Origin: a virus
Direction: 5' to 3' (one strand)
DNA: 27,653 nucleotides
IMG/VR virus record: IMGVR_UViG_3300010373_000115
Coordinates: 1 to 27,653 of that record
A program made the translations under genes and the position numbers. Below are positions 6,818 to 14,458 of this stretch, piece by piece. The notes under the pieces were generated by a model, which worked only from the letters and a program-made list of their open reading frames with translations, searched no databases and had not been told where the DNA came from. The first letter of the stretch is position 1, and the number at the start of each line of letters is the position of its first letter.

Positions 6818-8009
6818 TGGCCAGCGCCTGCCAGTTGATCGTGGTGGTCGCGCCCGTCGCAGCGTCCGCGTCGTACTGCAGTTGCACCGTGTCGCTCGCC
6901 TGCGCCGCCACGCTCATGAGGTTGATCTGGCGCACCTTCGATGGATCCACGGACTCGCCCAGCGCGCTGTCGAGCTGCAGCACTTCGTGATCGGTGGCGT
7001 CCGCGCTACCGGTGATGCGCCGGTAAAACACCGTGCCGTCGTACAGCTCGATGCGCAGGTCGCGCCGATTCACCTGCACGAAGTCGAACACCGTATAGCC
7101 TTGCCGCGCGACGGTCAGGTTGGTGCTTGCAGCGTCGATCGGCGCAGACATGCGCACGCTGTTCTGCCAGTCCGGCACCCAGCATTGCGCGACGCGGCCG
7201 GCCAGCTGGTACAAAAGCGCCTTCAACATGCCGTAATCGGCCCGTGACTGCGCTTTGAAAAACTGCGCCTGCGCGCGGAACGGCATCGCGGGCTGGTCGT
7301 AGTACCAGATCGGCCCAGTGGTCGCATCGACGGTGCCGCTGACGCGATCGTATTCGTCGGTCGGGTCGGTGCTCTCGTCGCCGCGCCAATCCATCACCGG
7401 CACGCCGCGATACACGGTTGCGCTGGGCCATGCCGCGGGCCAGTCGCATGGCTCGTCGATCAGTGCCTGCAGCTGCAGCGTGGAAATCTCATCGCTGCCC
7501 TGCGTTTCCTGCGGTGGCTGCGTCAAGCGCGCCTTGCGCACGGGGTAGATGCGATCGCCCGCACCCCACGCGTTCGCCGTTGCGCCCGTGAACGCCAGGC
7601 TGCCATCGGCGATGCTGTCTATCGTCGCCAGCTCCCAGTTCTGCACGTCGCGCCACAGCAGCGCCTTGCCGCCGGCGACGAAGTCGAAGTTGGCGGTATC
7701 GCAGTCGATGCCAGCCGAACCGACCGCGAGCGGCGCGGAAAGCCACTGCACGTCGGGATAGATCGGTAGCAGGAACTGGCCCACGCCGATCTGCCGGCGA
7801 ATCGCATCGACAATGCGGCGCTCGTCGTTGTCGATCGACGATTGCCAGGCAAACGCGCGGCGCGGCGCATCGAGTAGCTGTCGAACCTGTTGCGCGGCCG
7901 TCGCCGACGACTGCATCACGTCGGTAAGCCACGACAGCGTTTCGTTCACCGGATTGGCCCAATCCGGCGGGCATGGCCACACGATCGGCTGGCCGACGGC
8001 GTAACCCAT
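6807..8009 (-). CDS. Minor/distal tail protein
   Basis: A 400-residue protein beginning MGYAVGQPIVWPCPPDWANPV. The text is rich in Trp, Asp and beta-type segments, for example IYPDVQWLSAPLAVG, AWGAGDRIYPVRKARL and VFDFVQVNRRDLRIELYDG, and shows no signal or membrane helix. It lies between the tape measure and the DUF2163 protein. In B3-like phages that position holds a protein of this size and start, so I take it as the distal tail or hub protein. The ATG at 8009 overlaps the tape-measure stop by one base (TGATG). An earlier in-frame ATG at 8024 would lie inside the tape-measure gene and is less likely. I cannot name a Pfam family with confidence. Confidence 0.8.
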   Translation of the reverse strand: MGYAVGQPIVWPCPPDWANPVNETLSWLTDVMQSSATAAQQVRQLLDAPRRAFAWQSSIDNDERRIVDAIRRQIGVGQFLLPIYPDVQWLSAPLAVGSAGIDCDTANFDFVAGGKALLWRDVQNWELATIDSIADGSLAFTGATANAWGAGDRIYPVRKARLTQPPQETQGSDEISTLQLQALIDEPCDWPAAWPSATVYRGVPVMDWRGDESTDPTDEYDRVSGTVDATTGPIWYYDQPAMPFRAQAQFFKAQSRADYGMLKALLYQLAGRVAQCWVPDWQNSVRMSAPIDAASTNLTVARQGYTVFDFVQVNRRDLRIELYDGTVFYRRITGSADATDHEVLQLDSALGESVDPSKVRQINLMSVAAQASDTVQLQYDADAATGATTTINWQALANDV

Positions 8010-11000
8010 CAGCCTGCGCTCCACTTGCCCTGGATGGCGCGCGGGTTGTTGCCCACCGTCACGACGATCACCTTTTGGCCGGTATGGCTATTCATCACCT
8101 CATGCGCCGCCTGCTCGCGGTCCCACACGGCCACCACCTTGATGTCCTGCGGTCGCTGCGCAGCGTGCCGTGCGGCCATCGCCTGCATCGACACACGCGG
8201 CATTGAACGCACGTTGAAGCCAACCTCCTGCGGCGACGGCACATTGGCGAACGGCGACACGTAACCGCCGTCGGCGTAGCCGACGCCGATGGCGCGACGC
8301 AACGCATTGAAGCCCGCTTCGCCGCCGATCGCTTGCACTTCCGACGCGGACAAGACGCCTTCGCGGCCATGCACGACGCCGACCGCCTGTGTAACGGGCG
8401 CATCGCCTGTGTAACCACCACGGGAATAGCCGCCCGTGCTCTGCGCGCGGATCTGCGCCACGTTGGCCAGACCCGCGGCAATCGCGACGGCGGCATACGC
8501 CGCACCGATGGCCGGGGCTGCCGGGCCGCCCACCGAGACGCCGGCCTTGTACGCGGCCACCGCGCTCGCGTACGTATTGATCATCGCCTGCGTGATTGCG
8601 GCGGCCTTGCCGACGGCCGCAACCTTTTTGTTCTGGCTGTTCGACAGCTGGGCCAACTGTCCCAAAAGGTCGCTGGCCACCTGCAACCGTCCCCAATATT
8701 CGGCCTGCGTGATCTGCGCCATTGCATCCTTGTGCTGGTTGGCGTACATCTCGCTTTCTTTCTGGTACTGCTGTTGCAGCTGCAACAGCTTGTCGTTGTT
8801 GTCTTGATATGCCTTCTGCGCGGCGGCATAGTTCGCCGCCAGCTGCGCCTGCTGCTGCGCGTAGGCGACGTTTTCGTTCTGGCGATCCTGGTCGACCAGC
8901 GCCAGCGGGTTGTCGCGTTTGTTCTCGCCGGGAATGTTGCGCAGGCTGCGCAAGCGCGGCGATTTCTGGACGCCTGTCGCCAGGGCGGCGCCGACCATGC
9001 TGTCGACCTCGTCAGCGCTCGGTGCTTTGCCTTCATCCTTCAACTTTTCCAGCAGGTCGTAGAGGTCCTTCAGCTTCTTCATTGCCTTGGCGGTGTCCAC
9101 GTCCACGGGCCGGCCAAGGCTTGCCTGCAGATCGAGCCACGCCTGCGCGGTTTTTTCGATGGATGCTTTTTCGTCGGCGTCGATCTGCATGCGCTTCGTC
9201 GCACGCTCCTGCTGCAGGTCGCTGATCTGCTGATCGATCTGATCGGCCTTTTTCTTGGCCGTGATGCGCTCGGCCGCCGTTTTCGCGTCGGCCAGCACCT
9301 GCGCCTTTTCTTTTTCCAGCGCTGCGGTGCGATCAGCGACGTAATCATCGAGATTGGTGCGCAACGCGTTGTAATACGCCGTGTCGTTGAGCAGGTCACT
9401 CTTGCGCAGTGCCGCCAGTTGCTTGTCGGCGTTCTGGTAGGCGTTCTGGATCGCGGTCAGCGAGTCCTGGATGGCCGCGAGGTTGGCGTTGGCTTGCAGC
9501 TTGTCGAGATTGGGGCCCTTCGGTCCGCGCGCTGAAGCGCCGAGTTCCTTGTTGACGAGATAATCGAAGCCTTTGCCCGAATACGTGAATTGATCGACGC
9601 CCGCTGGCGTTGCCAGGACGCCTTTGGGCAAATCCCGATTGGCCAGCATCAACTTGTTCAGGGTTTCAGTGACCTTGGCCACTGCGGCGGCGCGGTCTGC
9701 GGCCTTGTCGTAGCCCTTCGCGAGCTTCTGGATGCTCTGGCTGGCTGCGTCCCCGGCTTCCGCAATCTGCTGCTGCTTGGCGGCGGTTTTCGCGCTGGCC
9801 TGGGCCGCGTCTTCTGCAGCGCCGTTGAGCTGTTTGTACGCTTCGGCAGCGCCTGCCAGACGCTGCGACAGCGACCCGCCGAACACGTTGGCGCCTTCGC
9901 TTTGGCCAATCGCCGCAAGCGCTTGTCCCTGCGCGGTCAACGACAGTGCGCCCGATTCGTCGCGCTGCACGTTGCCGGAAGCAATGTTCTGTTCCAGGAC
10001 CGCACGCGCGGCCGCAAGTTGCGCGGCATGCTGTGCCTTGTCGCCGAAGTCCACCACTTCCGATGCCGCGTTGGAGATGGCCGTTTTCAAATCCTGCCAG
10101 AAGGTGCGCACGGTGCCGAGGTCCTGCTCGTGCTGCTGCAGGACGGTCTGCGCGATGCGCCCGTATTCGTTGATGGCGATCTGTGCCGCGTCAGCCTTGT
10201 CGCCAACATCCACGTAGGCGCGCGCCTGGTCGAGCGCTTCGATCGACACCATGTGCATGGTGCTTTGCAGGGTTTCCAGACCACTGATGGGGTCCTCTGC
10301 GAGATGGAGGGCCTGCTTGGTCGCATCCTTCAGCGACATGCCGGTCGCGCGCGCCATGTTTTCGACGGCCTGCGCGACCTGACGAATCTGATCGCCCGTG
10401 AATCGTCCGGTAGCGGCCACTGCGAGCACCGCCTGGTCGGCCGAGCGCGCGCTCGCGCCCGACGCCTGCAACGACGCGGACATCTCACGCAGCCCTTCCG
10501 CGGTGGTGCCTACGTAACCACCGGTTTGCGTGATCGTGTCATTGAACTTCGAGTTTTCGCGCTCGGCTGAAACAAACGCGGCCGCCAAACCTGCGAGCGC
10601 CAGCGTCACGGCGCCAATCGCCAATCCGACCGGGTTCAGCAGGCTGCCCAGGATGCCGGTTTCGTTGGCGAGCGCCCCGAGTTCGCGTTTCGAACGCGAG
10701 AATTGACCGGTCGCCGCATCCGAAATAAGCGCGAACGCCGAATACTGGGTGCGTGCGTTCAGCGCGGATTTGCCGACGGTTTCAAGATCTTTGCCGACGC
10801 CGGTCAACGTCGCACGTTGGCCGGCCAGGATTTCGCCCATGCGCGCGAAATCCTCCGGGTCCATCGCGCTCTTCAGCCTCTTGAGCGACGCTTCCAGCGC
10901 ATCCAGTTTCGCCAGCTTGCCCGCGGTGGGGTCGATCTGCGACATCAACGCCAGCGCGTCGGCAGTGTTTTTCGCCTGCTGCGCGGTCTGCTGATTGGTC

Positions 11001-11170
11001 TTCGTCAGCGCGCTCATCTGCTGCGTGTAACGCTGCGCGCTATTGGTCGCGCCGCCGGCGGCCTGTTCGACGCCCTTTATTTGGGCTTGCGTCTCCTGGA
11101 GCGCCGCTTGCGCCTGTTTGGCGTCGGCGGTGATCTTGAGCGCGAGGTTGAGATTGTCGGAACCGGCCAT
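8009..11170 (-). CDS. Tail length tape measure protein
   Basis: A 1053-residue protein starting MAGSDNLNLALKITADAKQA. It opens with a coiled-coil run (LQETQAQIKGVEQAAGGATN), then has a lambda-like region with a hydrophobic stretch GLAIGAVTLALAGLAAAFVS. Next comes the typical segment with YVGTTAEGLREMSASLQ and ALHLAEDPISGLETLQSTMH, and long helical parts rich in Ala, Gln and Lys. Near the C-terminus is a second hydrophobic part, VGGPAAPAIGAAYAAVAIAAGLANVAQIRAQS, then GGYTGDAPVTQAVGVVHGREG, commonly seen at the end of such proteins. Tape measures set tail length and are ejected with DNA; at about 0.15 nm per residue this predicts a tail of about 160 nm. The ATG at 11170 is used because homologous N-termini begin there. 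Confidence 0.92.
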   Translation of the reverse strand: MAGSDNLNLALKITADAKQAQAALQETQAQIKGVEQAAGGATNSAQRYTQQMSALTKTNQQTAQQAKNTADALALMSQIDPTAGKLAKLDALEASLKRLKSAMDPEDFARMGEILAGQRATLTGVGKDLETVGKSALNARTQYSAFALISDAATGQFSRSKRELGALANETGILGSLLNPVGLAIGAVTLALAGLAAAFVSAERENSKFNDTITQTGGYVGTTAEGLREMSASLQASGASARSADQAVLAVAATGRFTGDQIRQVAQAVENMARATGMSLKDATKQALHLAEDPISGLETLQSTMHMVSIEALDQARAYVDVGDKADAAQIAINEYGRIAQTVLQQHEQDLGTVRTFWQDLKTAISNAASEVVDFGDKAQHAAQLAAARAVLEQNIASGNVQRDESGALSLTAQGQALAAIGQSEGANVFGGSLSQRLAGAAEAYKQLNGAAEDAAQASAKTAAKQQQIAEAGDAASQSIQKLAKGYDKAADRAAAVAKVTETLNKLMLANRDLPKGVLATPAGVDQFTYSGKGFDYLVNKELGASARGPKGPNLDKLQANANLAAIQDSLTAIQNAYQNADKQLAALRKSDLLNDTAYYNALRTNLDDYVADRTAALEKEKAQVLADAKTAAERITAKKKADQIDQQISDLQQERATKRMQIDADEKASIEKTAQAWLDLQASLGRPVDVDTAKAMKKLKDLYDLLEKLKDEGKAPSADEVDSMVGAALATGVQKSPRLRSLRNIPGENKRDNPLALVDQDRQNENVAYAQQQAQLAANYAAAQKAYQDNNDKLLQLQQQYQKESEMYANQHKDAMAQITQAEYWGRLQVASDLLGQLAQLSNSQNKKVAAVGKAAAITQAMINTYASAVAAYKAGVSVGGPAAPAIGAAYAAVAIAAGLANVAQIRAQSTGGYSRGGYTGDAPVTQAVGVVHGREGVLSASEVQAIGGEAGFNALRRAIGVGYADGGYVSPFANVPSPQEVGFNVRSMPRVSMQAMAARHAAQRPQDIKVVAVWDREQAAHEVMNSHTGQKVIVVTVGNNPRAIQGKWSAG

Positions 11171-11174
11171 GTGA

Positions 11175-11318
11175 TTACTTCCGGAGTGCCTCGACCAATC
11201 GCTCCGCGGCGCTGCCGCTTTCCTTACTCTTGCAACCGGCATAGCCGGTGGCCACGGCCTCGATCAGATCGGCCTTGAAGCGCCGGCGGCGTCGCTGTTC
11301 AGCGTCGTGCAGCAGCAT
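11175..11318 (-). CDS. Downstream part of the tail assembly chaperone (-1 frame)
   Basis: In the -1 frame relative to the chaperone gene, sequence ending ...FKADLIEAVATGYAGCKSK...VEALRK runs to a TAA at 11175. Conserved-looking text begins well before any start codon (YCWGDILNTL, GQRYTERQLMLLHDAEQ), so I think it is made mainly as a -1 frameshift extension of the gene at 11318-11845. The only ATG is at 11318, overlapping the upstream stop as TGATG, and would give a 47-residue peptide lacking the RYTERQ motif. In lambda the equivalent GT product binds the tape measure and brings tube subunits. The tape measure starts 5 bp downstream. The frameshifted protein would be 223 residues if slippage is at 11471-11477. 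Confidence 0.6.
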   Translation of the reverse strand: MLLHDAEQRRRRRFKADLIEAVATGYAGCKSKESGSAAERLVEALRK

Positions 11319-11845
11319 CAGTTGACGCTCGGTGTAGCGCTGGCCAAGCTCGTCGGCGGCTCCGTGTCCGGCGCCGGCGAGGGTGTTGAGGATGTCGCCC
11401 CAGCAGTAGCGGAATCCACCAGCGCCTGCATGCGTATCTCGTCGGCCAGGCGGCGCGCGATCTGGCGGACGAAAAAAGGCCCGCAACACGTCCACCAGGC
11501 CAAGAGAAGCTTTTCGCCGTCGGCATCGGACAAGCCTTCGATCCAGTCGACATCCGCGCCTTCGGTCACCTCGCACACCAGCTCGCGCGCCAGCTCGTCG
11601 TGCTTGGCCAACACGTCCAGCACATCGTCGGTGAAACCTTCGCCGCTTTTGATGCTGGCGGTCAGGTCGCGCGTCAGTTCATGCGCCTTGGCACGAATGC
11701 GCAGCCCCTGCACGAAACGCGGTTCGCGCACCGTGACCGTGCGGCCGGCAAGCTCCAGCGTGATGTCAGGGTTCAGGATGCCCAGGTCTTTCGAGCCGTC
11801 GTCCGGCTTGGGCGCCGGCACCGGCTTGGTATATTTACGGGCCAT
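11318..11845 (-). CDS. Tail assembly chaperone (lambda G-like)
   Basis: A 175-residue soluble helical protein starting MARKYTKPVPAPKPDDG. Text includes LELAGRTVTVREPRFVQGLRI, then DWIEGLSDADGEKLLLAWWTCCGPFFVRQIARRLADEI, a form I know from chaperones between tube and tape-measure genes in B3-like prophages. The last 30 residues (ATSSTPSPAPDTEPPTSLAS) are low-complexity, which suggests that the overlapping -1 frame is the constrained one there. The ATG at 11845 has GAGG 5 bp upstream. The protein keeps tape measure and tube subunits soluble and ready for assembly. A T TTT TTC slippery heptamer lies in frame at the GPFF codons. It is separated from the tube gene by a plus-strand insertion. Confidence 0.8.
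   Translation of the reverse strand: MARKYTKPVPAPKPDDGSKDLGILNPDITLELAGRTVTVREPRFVQGLRIRAKAHELTRDLTASIKSGEGFTDDVLDVLAKHDELARELVCEVTEGADVDWIEGLSDADGEKLLLAWWTCCGPFFVRQIARRLADEIRMQALVDSATAGATSSTPSPAPDTEPPTSLASATPSVN
11471..11477 (-). promoter_or_regulatory. Candidate -1 ribosomal frameshift site T_TTT_TTC
   Basis: On the minus strand the zero frame reads CCT TTT TTC, giving the canonical X XXY YYZ heptamer T TTT TTC. A short stem, GCCAG with CTGGC, can form about 5 nt downstream. The -1 frame is open from here to 11175. The heptamer is about 50 codons before the zero-frame stop, further than in lambda, and the first residues after it in the new frame do not look conserved, so the exact slip point is uncertain. 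Confidence 0.4.
11808..11835 (+). promoter_or_regulatory. Possible sigma-70 promoter for the plus-strand gene
   Basis: TTGGGC (11808-11813) and TATATT (11830-11835) are spaced 16 bp and point at the plus-strand gene starting at 11866. The -10 match is 5 of 6 and the -35 match is weak. It lies in the first codons of the chaperone gene, an AT-rich spot (Lys-Tyr codons) in GC-rich DNA, so it may be chance. Confidence 0.3.
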
Positions 11846-11865
11846 CGTTGCCTCGGGGAGATGTG

Positions 11866-12123
11866 ATGGATACGCACGAAATGCTGCACCGCGTAGCAGG
11901 GGAATGCCGCGCGACAAACTGGATGGTGATGCTGCTCATCGCGACACACCCCGATCCGATTCGGCTGCAACAAAGCTTCCGCGCAGCCAGCCCAGAATGG
12001 ATCGACGAGCTGGCTGACCACCCGTCCGCGCAAACACCTTCGCCATTCCACCACGCGATTCAAGACCGTTTGGCGGAATACACCGAGGTAATTGATGCTG
12101 CTGTTCGAGCATCCGGAGAATGA
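11866..12123 (+). CDS. Plus-strand small gene of unknown function (moron candidate)
   Basis: An 85-residue protein, MDTHEMLHRVAGECRATNWM, then LIATHPDPIRLQQSFRAASPEWIDELADH and RLAEYTEVIDAAVRASGE. It is the only convincing plus-strand gene in the window. GGGGAG lies 5 bp before the ATG at 11866 and a promoter-like sequence lies upstream. About 61% of third codon positions are G or C, lower than in the flanking tail genes, and the last third is lower still. The composition is that of a normal soluble helical protein without signal or membrane segment. It sits between tube and chaperone genes, antisense to a minus-strand frame. I do not recognise it. It could be a cargo gene expressed from the prophage. 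Confidence 0.5.
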   Translation: MDTHEMLHRVAGECRATNWMVMLLIATHPDPIRLQQSFRAASPEWIDELADHPSAQTPSPFHHAIQDRLAEYTEVIDAAVRASGE

Positions 12124-12205
12124 CGCCAGAACCGGTGCTGTGCGCGAGCATCGCTTCGCGCAGATCGGCGCGGTCGAACATGCTGATGGTGCGTTTGCGG
12201 GCCAT
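11936..12205 (-). pseudogene. Possible truncated minus-strand gene start
   Basis: An ATG at 12205 has GAAGAGG 6 bp upstream, and the first 27 codons (MARKRTISMFDRADLREAML ...) have very GC-rich third positions. From about 12123 downward the frame overlaps the plus-strand gene in antisense and loses that bias (about 43% GC3), although it stays open to 11936. The first codons, ATGGCCCGCAAA, resemble those of the chaperone gene (ATGGCCCGTAAA). I infer that the true start of a small tail gene, perhaps a chaperone relative, remains here and that its body was replaced by the plus-strand segment. It could also be a genuine 89-residue gene. Confidence 0.25.
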
Positions 12206-12265
12206 GAAAAGCCTCTTCTAATGATGTTTCCGCAGGCGTTGCGCGCAGCGGATTGAAGCGGTGGA

Positions 12266-12294
12266 ACCGATGCGGCCGCGCGCGGCGGCCGCAT
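12266..12294 (-). terminator. Strong GC hairpin after the tail tube gene
   Basis: A perfect 12-bp stem begins CGATGCGGCCGC, has a 5-nt loop GCGCG, and lies 20-48 bp after the tube stop on the minus strand. There is no T-run on either side, so it is not a standard intrinsic terminator. It could slow RNA polymerase or protect the 3' end of the abundant tube message, giving more tube than chaperone and tape measure. Confidence 0.45.
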
Positions 12295-12313
12295 CGTCGA
12301 ATCAACGCGCCGA

Positions 12314-13093
12314 TCAGGCGCTCTCGTCGGGCAGTTCGAGCTTGCCGAAGCCGCCGAGCAGGGGGTCGGCCGCATTCAACGCGTCGTACAGCACGGTGCC
12401 CGTCAGCTGCAACTGGCCGAACGTGTCGCTGATGAAGTCCAGCTGTCCCACCGGGTCGAACACGCACTGGTACAGGCGCACCAGGATGCGCTTGCCATAG
12501 TCGTCGCCCAGGGTGGTGTTGAGACCATCCAGGATCAGGTAGCGCGACGGAATGGGCGCCGAGAACATCGCCAGGTCCACTCGCGCGGCCATGCTGCCCG
12601 CAGCCTTGAACGGCTGCGTGTAGGCGCCGGCGTTGAGGAGGGTTCCGATGCCGGAGCCGGAAGGCTCCATTTCGTAGTCGGTGTTTGGCGTCAGCGTCGC
12701 CGGGCCGACGGCGCTGTCGGTGATCACGACATCCGACACGTTGGAGTTGTCCAGGATGAATCCGTCGCCCGCCACAAGACCTGTCGGCAACGATTCGGCC
12801 GTGAACGTGCCCGCGGCGATGGTGTTGACGTTGCCGTACAGGCCCAGCGCCAGCTGCTTGCTGCCGAAATAGTTCAGCGTCATTGACAGCGCCGCTTCCT
12901 TCGACTTCTGCACGGTGGCCGACTGCACGCGCTGGCCATCCATGCTTTCGGTGCGGTTGTCGCGCGCCGCGGTGAGCTTGAGCTGCAGGGCGGGCGCGTC
13001 ACCCACCTGGGTCAATGCACCGGCCTTGCCCGCCGAGGTCCGCGTGCCAAGCCAGATCTTGCCCTGGAAACTGAAATCTTTGATTTGCGACAT
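12314..13093 (-). CDS. Major tail tube protein
   Basis: A 259-residue protein starting MSQIKDFSFQGKIWLGTRTSA. Beta-rich text includes ALQLKLTAARDNRTESMDGQ, SMTLNYFGSKQLALGLYGNV, a central DFxLDNSN-like hydrophobic part (GFILDNSNVSDVVITDSAVG), and RYLILDGLNTTLGDDYGKRI near the end. This is the arrangement of siphovirus tube subunits of the B3-like group, which stack as rings around the tape measure. No sheath gene precedes it, so the tail should be flexible and non-contractile. AGGAA is upstream of the ATG at 13093. It is the last gene before the hairpin at 12266-12294. Confidence 0.85.
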   Translation of the reverse strand: MSQIKDFSFQGKIWLGTRTSAGKAGALTQVGDAPALQLKLTAARDNRTESMDGQRVQSATVQKSKEAALSMTLNYFGSKQLALGLYGNVNTIAAGTFTAESLPTGLVAGDGFILDNSNVSDVVITDSAVGPATLTPNTDYEMEPSGSGIGTLLNAGAYTQPFKAAGSMAARVDLAMFSAPIPSRYLILDGLNTTLGDDYGKRILVRLYQCVFDPVGQLDFISDTFGQLQLTGTVLYDALNAADPLLGGFGKLELPDESA

Positions 13094-13143
13094 TGCTGCG
13101 GTTCCTGTTCGGGAAAGGGGTCAGTGCGGTGCGCCCGCGTGCG

Positions 13144-13338
13144 TCACGCCTTGGGCGGATCGTTCTTCACGACCGACAGCGCCGGGCCTGCCGAGCCGTC
13201 GTCGACCAGGTCGTGATCGCGCAGCCACTTCAGGTCGGCATCGTTCACCTCGATCGAATCGCCGACCTTGTACGGCTTGCCCGCATGCGTATGGGCCTTG
13301 GCCAGTTTCACCTTGGTGGTTTTCTGCTTGTCACTCAT
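13144..13338 (-). CDS. Small phage protein, DUF7210-like
   Basis: A 64-residue protein MSDKQKTTKVKLAKAHTHAG followed by KPYKVGDSIEVNDADLKWLRDHDLVDD. I recognise the HAGKxYxxGDxIEV pattern as a small phage family (I believe DUF7210), probably a compact beta fold. The start at 13338 overlaps the tail-terminator stop as ATGA, and the longer upstream reading is rejected because it lies inside that gene. Function is unknown. It is encoded just before the tube. The gene at 14459-14638 shares its pattern. Confidence 0.75.
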   Translation of the reverse strand: MSDKQKTTKVKLAKAHTHAGKPYKVGDSIEVNDADLKWLRDHDLVDDGSAGPALSVVKNDPPKA

Positions 13339-13802
13339 GGGTCGACTCCGATCACGTGGTTGGTTTGAAACACGTCGGCCCACAGCGAGCGGCCGGCGTC
13401 GTACTGCAGCAAGTTACCCTGCTGCAGGCTGATGGGTTGCGAAGCGCCAGGCGGAACCCAGCCGAGCAGCGCGCCGCGCACGGCGCCGAGCACCGACAGC
13501 AGCGAATCCTGCGATTGCGCGCCCAGCTGCTCGCGGAAGTTCTGCACGGCCACCATGACGCCGAAGGTCACGTCGACCTGCTGCACCATGCGCTGCTGGA
13601 CGTTCGGCATGCCGTTGCCCGCCGGATGCGGACGCGCTTTCTCGCGCGCCAGAATCACGTACGCGCACGGCGGTGCGAAGTTCGCCAGTTGCTGCACCGA
13701 TGCATACGCCGCGGCGCCCTGCACCTGGCGCAGCGTGGGCGCCGGTACCAGCGTCGCAATGCGCGCGATGACCGGCTGCACATCGAAGGGCGATGCCAAC
13801 AT
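13335..13802 (-). CDS. Tail terminator-type protein (gp37-like)
   Basis: A 155-residue protein beginning MLASPFDVQPVIARIATLVP. It has a conserved-looking core, AYVILAREKARPHPAGNGMPNVQQRMVQQVDVTFGVMVAVQN, then a helix REQLGAQSQDSLLSVLGAVRGALLGW and an end with SLWADVFQTNHVIG. This matches the alpha/beta layout of tail terminator proteins that cap the tube at the neck in B3-like and lambda-like phages, and its place between the DUF1320 adaptor and tube genes agrees. ATG at 13802, 3 bp after the previous stop. Confidence 0.75.
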   Translation of the reverse strand: MLASPFDVQPVIARIATLVPAPTLRQVQGAAAYASVQQLANFAPPCAYVILAREKARPHPAGNGMPNVQQRMVQQVDVTFGVMVAVQNFREQLGAQSQDSLLSVLGAVRGALLGWVPPGASQPISLQQGNLLQYDAGRSLWADVFQTNHVIGVDP

Positions 13803-13805
13803 GCA

Positions 13806-13922
13806 TCACACTACCTTCGACCACAGCGCGGCCAGCTTCGGCTGAAGCTTCGGCCACACGTATTTCTTGAATAGCGGCGCCGAGCCATAACCGAATGCGA
13901 CGCCGAGCGTGAAATCGAACAT
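13806..13922 (-). CDS. 38-residue mini-protein between head-tail genes
   Basis: Reads MFDFTLGVAFGYGSAPLFKK, then YVWPKLQPKLAALWSKVV and TGA. GAGGTG lies 4 bp upstream of the ATG at 13922, and the gene fits between two neighbours with 8-bp and 3-bp gaps, which supports translation. The N-terminal half is hydrophobic and the C-terminal half basic and amphipathic. Too short to assign. It may be an accessory neck protein or a membrane-active peptide. Confidence 0.55.
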   Translation of the reverse strand: MFDFTLGVAFGYGSAPLFKKYVWPKLQPKLAALWSKVV

Positions 13923-13930
13923 GGCTCACC

Positions 13931-14452
13931 TCACAGGTTGCCGTAGAAATCCGGGAGCACGCCGCAGTCGCGATCGAACACGGCCGGTTTGCTTTGCACT
14001 TGCGGAAGGCCGCCCTCCGGCGTGGGGTCGTTCGCGCCCAGGCTGAACTTGCCGTCGCGCGTCAGCCCAAGAAACTGCAGCGCATCCTTGTAGTCGCGCA
14101 CGATCGGATCGTCAGTCGCCAGGCTGCGGCGATCCTTGTGCAGCAGATAGCGCACGATGGCCGTCGCCCACACCGTGACGATGGGAAACTGCGTAACGTC
14201 CACTGGCAGCGTGACGCGGCCGCCCAGGTAACCGTCGATGGTTGCGTCGGCATTGGCGATCGCCGCATTGATGCGCGCGAGCGCGGCATTGGCGACGTCG
14301 ACGTCGGCCGGTTGCCAGGCGCTGGTGTCACTGCCGCGCAGCACGGCATCCATCAGATCCGCGGCGACGATCGGATCGCGCTCGGGCGTGGCGACCTGCG
14401 CCAGCTCGGTCGGGCCCGGTCGTTCCGCAAGATCGGAGGGCTGCACGTACAT
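13931..14452 (-). CDS. Head-tail adaptor, DUF1320 (Mu gp36-like)
   Basis: A 173-residue protein beginning MYVQPSDLAERPGPTELAQV. It has alternating helices with RINAAIANADATIDGYLGGRVTLPV and PIVTVWATAIVRYLLHKDRR, then DDPIVRDYKDALQFLGLTRDGKFSLG. This is the DUF1320 form, the Mu gp36 family, in which helices form the connector ring below the portal. Length is slightly above the usual 140-150 residues. It follows the capsid genes and precedes the terminator protein, as expected. The upstream ribosome site is weak (AGTAATCCCAT before ATG). Confidence 0.88.
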   Translation of the reverse strand: MYVQPSDLAERPGPTELAQVATPERDPIVAADLMDAVLRGSDTSAWQPADVDVANAALARINAAIANADATIDGYLGGRVTLPVDVTQFPIVTVWATAIVRYLLHKDRRSLATDDPIVRDYKDALQFLGLTRDGKFSLGANDPTPEGGLPQVQSKPAVFDRDCGVLPDFYGNL

Positions 14453-14458
14453 ATGGGA

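Noticed and set aside
8333-9535. 400-codon plus-strand frame inside the tape measure
   Set aside because: Repeated Leu/Val/Arg text follows from the Gln/Ala-rich coiled coil on the other strand.
11846-13093. Tail sheath gene expected for a Mu-type contractile tail
   Set aside because: Only a tube protein followed by chaperone and tape measure is present; the tail is lambda-like without sheath.
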